Source: Actinobacteria bacterium ADurb.Bin346
GTDB taxonomy: Bacteria; Actinomycetota; Humimicrobiia; Humimicrobiales; Humimicrobiaceae
Assembly: GCA_002068775.1 (NCBI GenBank)
Contig: MWAX01000159.1
Span: 1-6,459, forward strand
Direction: 5' to 3'
Length of the DNA stretch: 6,459 bases
This document shows positions 1 to 5,134 of this stretch, piece after piece (position 1 is the first letter of the stretch; every line of letters begins with the position of its first letter). The notes beneath the pieces were generated by a model. It worked only from the letters and a program-made list of their open reading frames with translations. It was not told where the DNA came from and made no database searches. Made by a program: the position numbers and the translations under genes.

Positions 1-280
1 GCGGCTCTCCAAGAACGAGTATGGGCACCTTAATTCCCGCTTTCCTCAGCATAATAGCATCCTCAGCAAGCGCAACTCCCAGCCAGTTCACACCATTTTT
101 CACTGCATGTTTTGAAACTTCTGCTATACCGTGGCCATAGGCATTTGATTTTACTACTGCCATTATTTTTATGCCTGGAGATGCAAGATGTGATTTAAGA
201 ACTCTTATATTATGCGAAAGGTTTGCAAGATTTATTTCAATCCTTGTAAATCTTTTATTTTTCCTGTTTATCTTAAGCAT
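1..280 (-). CDS. alr: Alanine racemase, N-terminal part (3' end outside window)
   Basis: Alanine racemase is a PLP enzyme that interconverts L- and D-alanine in the cytoplasm, supplying D-Ala for peptidoglycan. The 93 visible codons cover the start of the TIM-barrel domain. The family pattern is clear: RIEINLANLSHNIRVLK at residues 13-29, then MAVVKSNAYGHG at 40-51. Lys44 in that motif is the expected PLP Schiff-base lysine. WLGVALAEDA and a VPILVLGEP segment follow in the usual order. The catalytic tyrosine and the C-terminal domain lie off the window. The ATG at 278-280 puts about 12 residues before the conserved RIEI segment, as is normal. Its ribosome binding site is poor (a GGA only 3 bases away), so with the CBS gene stopping 13 bases upstream, translational coupling is likely (inferred). 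The gene is cut by the window edge, not visibly broken. Confidence 0.95.
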   Translation of the reverse strand, partial: MLKINRKNKRFTRIEINLANLSHNIRVLKSHLASPGIKIMAVVKSNAYGHGIAEVSKHAVKNGVNWLGVALAEDAIMLRKAGIKVPILVLGEP

Positions 281-293
281 AGTTCCGGACAGC

Positions 294-758
294 TCAATTC
301 CCCAACATCATAGACTTTACTATATCAGCTCTTGTAACTATACCCACTACCTTATTGTCATCATCAACGACAGGGAGCCTGTTTATCTTCATGCTTAACA
401 TCAGATCTGCTATTTCTTTGACCGGAGTGTCAGGTTTTATTGTTTTTACTTTTACTGTCATTATATCTTCGACTTTTATCGCAAGATGCTTTTTAAGGTT
501 TAGCTTGAATTTATTCAGGCTTTCAAGATAGATTATCCCATCCAGAAGCTTGAAATATCTAGGGAAATGAAGCTCGGTATCTTTTACAATTATGTCTGCT
601 TCTGTGACAATACCAGCGATGTGCCCTCCGTCGTCCACAACGGGTACCCCGCTTATTTTATTCTTGACCAGAAGCTCTGAAAGCTCACCGATTGACGTTT
701 CTTTTTTAACTGTTATTACGTCTTTTGTCATTATATCTGCAGCTTTAAATTCCGGCAT
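294..758 (-). CDS. Two-CBS-domain protein (Bateman module), target unknown
   Basis: This 154-residue protein consists almost entirely of a CBS pair. CBS1 spans about residues 5-58 (ADIMTKDVITV, GVPVVDD, GIVTEADII). CBS2 spans about 95-150 (VEDIMTVKVKTI, RLPVVDDD, GIVTRADIV). Both halves keep the GIVTxAD motif, whose Thr and Asp (T52/D55 and T142/D145) commonly contact nucleotide ribose in the family, so binding of AMP, ATP or a similar ligand is plausible but not shown. The linker at about 60-92 contains FPRYFKLLDGIIYLESLNKF, a type of insert seen in stand-alone bacterial CBS proteins. There is no effector domain, signal peptide or membrane segment. The start is supported by a strong AAAAGGGG ribosome binding site at 764-771, five bases before the ATG. 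The gene lies between nnr (68 bases upstream) and alr (13 bases downstream), so co-expression with alr is likely. The family is certain; the role is not. Confidence 0.92.
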   Translation of the reverse strand: MPEFKAADIMTKDVITVKKETSIGELSELLVKNKISGVPVVDDGGHIAGIVTEADIIVKDTELHFPRYFKLLDGIIYLESLNKFKLNLKKHLAIKVEDIMTVKVKTIKPDTPVKEIADLMLSMKINRLPVVDDDNKVVGIVTRADIVKSMMLGN

Positions 759-826
759 AAAAACCCCTTTTACTGGTTTGATTAATATAAAGGCTTATAA
801 TAATATGATTAATTCATGTGATTCTG

Positions 827-2446
827 TCAGTATTTTAATTTTTCTATTTTAATAAAAACCTTTTTAATACCTTCTAAAATGTCTGATGCAATCTGGGCAG
901 TCCTGCTTGTATCTGGGGCAATTATATCAGAAGCCAGACCATGAATAAAAGTACCGCAAACTGCTGCTTCGGTCAGAGCCACGCCCTGGCAAAGCAATGA
1001 GCCTATTATTCCGGTCAGGATATCCCCTGTTCCTGCTGTCGCCATTGCCCAGCTGCCGGTTGGATTTATATAGACTGTTTTTTCCGGACCTGTAATCAAT
1101 GTAGCAGCGCCTTTTAAAACGGAAACGAGCCCGTATTGATCTGCAGCAAAAGCATTGTATTTTAATCTTTCTTCCTCGCTGATTTTTTCAACTCCAAGTA
1201 TTGCCGAAAGCTCGCCCGCATGAGGTGTCATTACTATATGGGAAAGATCAGGCCTTTCATCTTCTCCTATTTCTTTTGGTCCGTATAAAGCCCGCAGGCC
1301 GTCAGCATCAAGAACAGTTGGTTTTTTTATCTTTTTAAGTATCTCTCTTACAAGACAGGTTGTGCTCGGATTTCTTGACAGCCCCGGACCTATTGCAAGT
1401 GCATCAAACCCTGCGCTTAATTTTAGAATATCTTTAAAAGCATCCATATGAAGTGTAATGTCATCAGTCTGCTCAACCGGATAAGTCATCGCCTCTGTCA
1501 GCTTTATTTCCATAATGCTGTTCAGCTCCCATGGACACACAAGAGTGACTATGCCTGCACCTGACCGCATTGCTGCCTGACACACCATTGCGGCTGCTCC
1601 TGTAAACCCGACAGAGCCGGCAATAACAAGCAATTTTCCGGCAGAATGCTTGTAAGTCGAGAAATCTCTTGCAGGTATTTTTGATGATACCCACTCAAGA
1701 TTTGCTTCATAATATTTCTCATAACTTCTGTAATGCTCTTGCGGAATGCCTATATCTGCAACAATTATATCGCCTGCGTAATCTCTGCCCGGATATAAGG
1801 CAATGCCGATTTTTTTACAGCCAAATGTTACGGTCACATCAGCTTTTATTGCCTCACCAAGCAGTGCTGCTGTGTCTGAATCCACTCCGGAAGGAATGTC
1901 GACTGAATAAACTGTGAAATCTTTTTTACTGAGCTTTGCTGCCTGCTTTGCACTGTTTACAAGAGAAATAATTTCTGCTGCCTGCCCTCTTATCTTAGAG
2001 CCCCTGAGCCCGGTGCCAAATATCGCATCAACAACAAACCTGCCGGCAGCAAGTTTTTCTGCAAACAGCTCTTCATTATCTTTTTTGCTGATATCAAGAA
2101 ATACAACCTTTGAGGCTGAAGCCGCATTTATCTGCTCAAAATAAAAACGTGTGTCTGCGCTGAATTTTTCAGCTTGCGATATGCAAAAAACATCAATATC
2201 CATGCCGGCTTTTAAAAGTTCCATTGCTGCAACAAATCCGTCTCCGCCGTTATTGCCGGAACCGCATATCACCAGTCCTTTGATAAAATTTTTTGTTTCT
2301 CCGGAAAGCAATTCGGAAATAATTTTATCTGCCACAGCTTTTCCTGCATTGTACATCAGTTTTCTGGAATCAATGCCTTCAGCTATGCACCTTGCATCAA
2401 TTTCCTCAACCCTGCTTCCCAGTAAAATTATTGTTGGCTCTTTCAT
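827..2446 (-). CDS. nnr: Bifunctional NAD(P)H-hydrate epimerase / ADP-dependent NAD(P)H-hydrate dehydratase
   Basis: This 539-residue protein repairs hydrated NADH and NADPH. The N-terminal YjeF_N domain (about 1-240) epimerises R- and S-NAD(P)HX. The C-terminal ribokinase-like domain (about 255-535) dehydrates S-NAD(P)HX using ADP (or ATP in some relatives). Epimerase motifs are GSGNNGGDGFVAA (62-74), VDAIFGTGLRG (139-149) and SVDIPSGVDSDT (181-192). Dehydratase motifs are YKHSAGKLLVIAGS (265-278), GPGL (353-356), LDADGLRAL (379-387), TPHAGEL (407-413) and AGTGDILTG (471-479). Asp475 in the last is the expected catalytic base. Length and domain order match the E. coli-type fused Nnr, and no key motif is missing. 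The ATG at 2444-2446 gives a normal N-terminus, but no Shine-Dalgarno sequence is visible upstream. An 81-base gap with a promoter candidate separates it from acpS. Nnr next to acpS or alr is a recurring bacterial arrangement. Confidence 0.96.
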   Translation of the reverse strand: MKEPTIILLGSRVEEIDARCIAEGIDSRKLMYNAGKAVADKIISELLSGETKNFIKGLVICGSGNNGGDGFVAAMELLKAGMDIDVFCISQAEKFSADTRFYFEQINAASASKVVFLDISKKDNEELFAEKLAAGRFVVDAIFGTGLRGSKIRGQAAEIISLVNSAKQAAKLSKKDFTVYSVDIPSGVDSDTAALLGEAIKADVTVTFGCKKIGIALYPGRDYAGDIIVADIGIPQEHYRSYEKYYEANLEWVSSKIPARDFSTYKHSAGKLLVIAGSVGFTGAAAMVCQAAMRSGAGIVTLVCPWELNSIMEIKLTEAMTYPVEQTDDITLHMDAFKDILKLSAGFDALAIGPGLSRNPSTTCLVREILKKIKKPTVLDADGLRALYGPKEIGEDERPDLSHIVMTPHAGELSAILGVEKISEEERLKYNAFAADQYGLVSVLKGAATLITGPEKTVYINPTGSWAMATAGTGDILTGIIGSLLCQGVALTEAAVCGTFIHGLASDIIAPDTSRTAQIASDILEGIKKVFIKIEKLKY

Positions 2447-2478
2447 TTTTTATATTGCAGTACTCATATTTTCAAATC

Positions 2479-2507
2479 ATTATAACAACAAGTAATGCCT
2501 ATGAAAA
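2479..2507 (-). promoter_or_regulatory. Candidate sigma-70-type promoter for nnr
   Basis: On the minus strand a perfect TATAAT (2479-2484) lies 17 bases after TTTTCA (2502-2507), which matches four of six bases of the TTGACA consensus. It sits in the 81-base gap between acpS and nnr. Transcription would start near 2472, leaving a leader of about 25 bases. The region is AT-rich, so a chance match is possible, but spacing and position are good. If real, nnr, the CBS gene and alr can be transcribed separately from glmS-acpS. Confidence 0.4.
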
Positions 2508-2527
2508 CACAGCTTTTAACGGTGCCT

Positions 2528-2950
2528 TTAAGAGAATGCGATTGCAAACGCAATGGCATTTTTTTTCGTCGCTGAAAGTGATAAATGGAAAGAAATTATA
2601 TTATTTTTCCTGCAGTACTTTTTTGCTTTGCCTGCCAGCACAATACAGGGTTTGCCATCCGGCCCATTTTCAACTGATATTTCCTTAAAAGAAAAATATT
2701 TTCCCAGACCTGTGCCCAATGCTTTTGCTGCAGCCTCTTTTGCTGCAAATCTTTGCGCAAAGCATATATATCTGACTTCAGGATTTTTTTTCATTGTACA
2801 ATATTTTATTTCTTCAACCGAGTAAATACGGTTTAAAAAACCCGGGTTTTTTTCTATTACATCTTTGATTCGCGATATTTCAATAATATCAATGCCTATT
2901 CCGCTTATATTACCTGCAGAAAATATGCCTGCCGCATTTTCTTCGCTCAT
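2528..2950 (-). CDS. acpS: Holo-[acyl-carrier-protein] synthase (4'-phosphopantetheinyl transferase)
   Basis: AcpS transfers 4'-phosphopantetheine from CoA to a serine of acyl carrier protein, activating it for fatty acid synthesis. The 140-residue protein has the two signature regions: GIGIDIIEISRI at 17-28, with Asp21 as expected magnesium ligand, and RFAAKEAAAKALGTG at 67-81, with Glu72 and Lys76 in the conserved KEAxxK pattern. The C-terminal ISFHLSLSATKKNAIAFAIA segment fits the family's last strands. At 140 residues it is longer than the typical 115-130, because about 14 residues precede the usual start of the conserved GIGIDI segment. No later in-frame ATG, GTG or TTG lies before that segment, and a good ribosome binding site precedes the ATG at 2948-2950, so the extension appears real. 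The gene starts 4 bases after the glmS stop, which implies co-transcription and probably coupled translation. Confidence 0.95.
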   Translation of the reverse strand: MSEENAAGIFSAGNISGIGIDIIEISRIKDVIEKNPGFLNRIYSVEEIKYCTMKKNPEVRYICFAQRFAAKEAAAKALGTGLGKYFSFKEISVENGPDGKPCIVLAGKAKKYCRKNNIISFHLSLSATKKNAIAFAIAFS

Positions 2951-2954
2951 CGAA

Positions 2955-4832
2955 TCACTCCACTGTTACGCTTTTTGCAAGGTTTCTGGGCTGGTCGACA
3001 TTTCTGCCATGATTCTTTGCAATATAATATGCATAGAGTTGTAATGGCACGACTGCAAGGATGCCATATAATTCTTCAATAGTGTTAGGCAATTCAAAAA
3101 TATAGTCTGCATATTTGCCGGTATTGCTGTCTCCTTCTGTCACAAGGGCAAATAACCTTGCATGCCTTGCCTTCACTTCCTGCAAGTTTGACAGCATTTT
3201 TTCATAAACATGATCCCTGGGAATCACTCCCACCACTACAGTCTTTGTGTCAGTCAGAGCAATGGGACCATGCTTCATCTCGCCTGCAGCATAACCTTCG
3301 GCATGAATATATGATATTTCCTTCAGTTTCAACGCACCTTCAAGTGCCATCGGGAAACCAAATATCCTGCCTAAAAATAAAAAACAGGTATACCTGTAAG
3401 TCTCATCTGCAATCCTTTTGATTTTAGGGGCATTGTTTAATATCTTCTGTACCTTGTTTGGAATAATGTCAAGCTCATTTAATATTTTGCTGAACATGCT
3501 GTTGTCCATTGCGCCTCTTGCCCGGGCAAGATAAAGTCCTATAAGATACATGACCATCAGTTGTGCAGTAAATGTTTTTGTTGCGCAAACCCCTATTTCC
3601 GGACCGGCATGCGTGTAGACAACAGAATCAGACTCTCTTGCCGCTGTGCTCCCGACTATATTAGTTATTGCCAGGACTTTTGCACCTTTTAAACGTGCTT
3701 CTTTAATTGCTGCAAGAGTATCTATTGTCTCACCTGATTGAGTAATTGCAATAAAAAGCACATTTTCATCGATTATAGGGTCCCTGTACCTGTATTCTGA
3801 ACCAATATCGACTTCTACAGGTATTTTAGCCCATTTCTCTATGATCAGCTTTCCGGTAAGCGCAGCATGATAGGATGTCCCGCAGGCAATTATCTGTATT
3901 TTTTTTAATTTTTTTATCTGCGTGTCCGAAAGGTTTATTTCATCAAAATTAAGCTCACTGCCGCTTAGCCTGCCCCTCATTGTTTCCCTTATGCCATAAG
4001 GCTGTTCAAACATTTCTTTAAGCATAAAGTCTTCATAACCCGATTTTTCCGCGCTCTCCATGCTCCAGTTTACTTTGAAAGGCTCCCGGTGAAGCGTGTT
4101 TCCATCTATATCATAAATTTCAACGCTGTCTTTTGTAATTCTTACAGTTTCAAAATCATTTATTACAATAAAATTGTGCGTATGCTCAAGGACTGCAGGC
4201 ATATCAGATGCAAAAAAATTGCCTTCTTTTGAAATTCCAACAATAAGCGGACTTGCAATCCTTCCGGCAATTAATTCATCCTGGCTTGAAGCCGACATAA
4301 CAACTATTGCACCCGAGCCTCGTATTTTCCTCAGGAGTTTTTGCATTGCAATAAGCAGGTCTCCCCCTGTTTCATTTTTCATATAATCTTCAAGAAGGTG
4401 CGGCAGTACTTCAGTATCAGTTTCAGATAAAAAAATATGGCCTTTTGCTGATAAATCCTCTTTAATTTCTGCATAATTTTCAATTATCCCATTGTGTACA
4501 ACTGCAATTTCACCACTGCAATCAGTATGCGGGTGTGAATTTGCCTGGTTTGGTACGCCATGTGTTGCCCAGCGCGTATGTCCAATGCCTGTGGTCCCGT
4601 CAAGTCCGTTTCCATCGAGTTTTGCTTCAAGCTCGCTGATTTTACCTGCTTCCTTGACAATGCTGATAGCCGCTTTACTTCCGTTATTGCTGCCGCTGGT
4701 TTGCATTGCATTGTCATGAACGAGAATTCCAATACCTGCAGAATCATACCCCCTGTATTCAAGCCTCTTAAGCCCATCCAGCAGGATTTTCCTGCATTGC
4801 CTATTGCCGATATATGCAACTATTCCACACAT
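2955..4832 (-). CDS. glmS: Glutamine--fructose-6-phosphate aminotransferase (isomerizing)
   Basis: GlmS makes glucosamine-6-phosphate from fructose-6-phosphate and glutamine, the entry step to UDP-GlcNAc for peptidoglycan. The 625-residue protein opens with MCGIVAYIG, where Cys2 is the glutaminase nucleophile after Met removal. That domain also has HTRWATHG (85-92), HNGIIEN (113-119) and SETDTEV (136-142). Two SIS sugar-isomerase domains follow: IIACGTSYHAAL (314-325) with ITQSGETIDT (363-372), then FLGRIFGFPMALEGALKLKE (486-505) with GEMKHGPIAL (517-526). Residues corresponding to E. coli Lys485, Glu488, His504 and Lys603 are all present at a constant offset of 17 (K502, E505, H521, K620). 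The C-terminus DQPRNLAKSVTVE is canonical. The enzyme is slightly longer than the usual 600-610 because of an extra loop near residues 38-58. Start choice is fixed by the required Cys2 and a GGAGGT ribosome binding site. It likely forms a transcription unit with acpS. Confidence 0.98.
   Translation of the reverse strand: MCGIVAYIGNRQCRKILLDGLKRLEYRGYDSAGIGILVHDNAMQTSGSNNGSKAAISIVKEAGKISELEAKLDGNGLDGTTGIGHTRWATHGVPNQANSHPHTDCSGEIAVVHNGIIENYAEIKEDLSAKGHIFLSETDTEVLPHLLEDYMKNETGGDLLIAMQKLLRKIRGSGAIVVMSASSQDELIAGRIASPLIVGISKEGNFFASDMPAVLEHTHNFIVINDFETVRITKDSVEIYDIDGNTLHREPFKVNWSMESAEKSGYEDFMLKEMFEQPYGIRETMRGRLSGSELNFDEINLSDTQIKKLKKIQIIACGTSYHAALTGKLIIEKWAKIPVEVDIGSEYRYRDPIIDENVLFIAITQSGETIDTLAAIKEARLKGAKVLAITNIVGSTAARESDSVVYTHAGPEIGVCATKTFTAQLMVMYLIGLYLARARGAMDNSMFSKILNELDIIPNKVQKILNNAPKIKRIADETYRYTCFLFLGRIFGFPMALEGALKLKEISYIHAEGYAAGEMKHGPIALTDTKTVVVGVIPRDHVYEKMLSNLQEVKARHARLFALVTEGDSNTGKYADYIFELPNTIEELYGILAVVPLQLYAYYIAKNHGRNVDQPRNLAKSVTVE
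2956..2961 (-). promoter_or_regulatory. acpS ribosome binding site overlapping the glmS stop
   Basis: The minus strand reads GGAGTGATTCGATG into acpS. GGAG (2958-2961) is 7 bases before the ATG, and the TGA inside it (2955-2957) is the glmS stop. This supports the acpS start used here, and suggests that ribosomes finishing glmS can help start acpS. Confidence 0.7.
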
Positions 4833-4835
4833 AAG

Positions 4836-4841
4836 ACCTCC
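4836..4841 (-). promoter_or_regulatory. glmS ribosome binding site
   Basis: The minus strand reads GGAGGTCTTATG, a strong Shine-Dalgarno sequence close to the glmS ATG (4830-4832). It lies inside a 13-base segment (4837-4849) that is nearly complementary to 5000-5012 in the same leader, so access to it may depend on RNA structure. Confidence 0.8.
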
Positions 4842-4911
4842 GTTCCAAAGCAGATATCATTTTTTACTGGTTCTATCTTGCCAGCAAACAAGTAAAAACA
4901 ATTTCTACAAA

Positions 4912-4939
4912 ATATTAAACAAAAAAAAATTAAAATCAA
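4912..4939 (-). promoter_or_regulatory. Weak promoter candidate for glmS downstream of the hairpin
   Basis: On the minus strand TTGATT (4934-4939) and TAATAT (4912-4917) are 16 bases apart, each matching four of six consensus bases. Transcription would begin near 4905 and leave a leader of about 70 bases without the hairpin. The nine-T tract lies in the spacer. Matches of this quality are easy to find in such AT-rich DNA. Confidence 0.2.
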
Positions 4940-4963
4940 TGATTTATATAGTAAACTATGGAC

Positions 4964-4999
4964 CAAATCACAGGGCTCCTTCCGGAGCTCTGTGATTTG
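4964..4999. repeat. 16-pair inverted repeat (hairpin) in the glmS leader
   Basis: The arms 4964-4979 and 4984-4999 pair throughout around a four-base loop, with a single exception at 4974/4989. Transcribed towards glmS, the loop is GGAA closed by C-G, a GNRA-type tetraloop, and the exception is an A-C mismatch. Transcribed the other way, the exception becomes a G-U wobble and the loop UUCC. Neither direction has a T tract right after the stem, so it is not a standard terminator; the nearest run on the glmS side starts about 35 bases later. The glmS-proximal arm (4965-4970) could alternatively pair with TGATTT at 4940-4945 in the complementary reading, over six bases. Confidence 0.75.
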
Positions 5000-5012
5000 C
5001 CTGGAAAGGAGG
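5000..5012 (-). promoter_or_regulatory. Candidate anti-Shine-Dalgarno segment pairing with the glmS RBS
   Basis: The minus strand here reads CCTCCTTTCCAGG. It can pair with TTTGGAACGGAGG at 4837-4849, which contains the glmS ribosome binding site: ten Watson-Crick pairs, two G-U pairs and one mismatch over 13 positions. It adjoins the 4964-4999 hairpin with no gap, so the two helices could stack. Function is inferred; no energy calculation was made. On the plus strand the same bases look like a strong ribosome binding site, but no gene follows. Confidence 0.35.
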
Positions 5013-5021
5013 GTACAAAAC

Positions 5022-5068
5022 CTGTCAATGGTAGCTGCTTAGTTTCCATGGTTAATTAAAATTGACAG
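5022..5068. repeat. 8-base inverted repeat, possible operator
   Basis: CTGTCAAT (5022-5029) and ATTGACAG (5061-5068) are exact inverted copies, 31 bases apart, just upstream of the hairpin as read towards glmS. The outer copy overlaps the TATACT element. A regulator site or a weak long-loop hairpin are both possible. Each arm contains TTGACA, but neither copy has a fitting -10 at normal spacing. Confidence 0.3.
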
Positions 5069-5072
5069 TATA
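5067..5072 (-). promoter_or_regulatory. Possible -10 element (TATACT) for a long glmS leader
   Basis: TATACT on the minus strand matches five of six bases of the -10 consensus and is preceded by TTGTTGT. No good -35 is visible 16-18 bases upstream. The same 11 bases TTGTTGTTATA also occur at the nnr promoter candidate (2481-2491). Starting here, the glmS transcript would carry a leader of roughly 225 bases with the hairpin and the anti-RBS segment. Confidence 0.2.
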
Positions 5073-5112
5073 ACAACAATTATATTCATAGTTATTAAAG
5101 CATGATTAATAC

Positions 5113-5134
5113 AAGATTAAAATTTTTTAATCTT
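5113..5134. repeat. AT-rich perfect palindrome spanning the glmM stop codon
   Basis: AAGATTAAAA (5113-5122) and TTTTAATCTT (5125-5134) are exact inverted copies separated by two T. The TAA stop of glmM (5127-5129) lies within one arm. As RNA it could form a weak hairpin of about nine pairs with only one G-C pair. It lacks a following T tract, so it may protect or mark the glmM 3' end but is not a convincing terminator. Confidence 0.4.

Larger units (their letters stand above)
4833..5126 (-). other. 294-base intergenic region / glmS leader, no credible gene
   Basis: No credible gene lies between glmM and glmS on either strand. Reading towards glmS, it holds an AT-only palindrome at the glmM stop, a TATACT element, an 8-base inverted repeat, a pyrimidine segment resembling the 3' end of 16S rRNA, a strong hairpin, an AT-rich stretch with nine T in a row, and the glmS ribosome binding site. 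Its length and structure suggest that glmS has its own control region. The conserved core of the glmS ribozyme was looked for and not recognised. Confidence 0.6.

Noticed and set aside
171..398. Plus-strand open frame across the alr/CBS junction
   Set aside because: It runs antisense through the well-supported alr and CBS coding sequences and shows no recognisable protein features.
797..830. Promoter for the CBS gene (CTGACA at 825-830, TATTAT at 800-805)
   Set aside because: The spacing is 19 bases, the region is very AT-rich, and the -35 overlaps the nnr stop. It is too weak to list as a feature.
2447..2527. Terminator between acpS and nnr
   Set aside because: No GC-rich stem followed by T residues was found in this gap; only short AT pairings are possible.
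4174..4895. Several plus- and minus-strand open frames overlapping the glmS 5' end
   Set aside because: They are out-of-frame or antisense readings of a strongly conserved glmS, without ribosome binding sites or family motifs.
4964..4999. Rho-independent terminator for glmM
   Set aside because: The stem is strong but no T tract follows directly on either strand, and the nine-T run lies about 35 bases further on, behind a poor AT stem.
5006..5042. Plus-strand small gene after the strong AAGGAGG at 5006-5012
   Set aside because: The first ATG (5028-5030) is 15 bases away and gives only four codons before TAG. The purine run is better explained as the complement of the minus-strand segment.
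4833..5126. A glmS ribozyme upstream of glmS
   Set aside because: The position is right, but I could not find the conserved ribozyme core (the AGCGCC-type cleavage-site sequence and the paired GGAGG/CCUCC P3-type region with its pseudoknot). Only a covariance-model scan could settle it fully.
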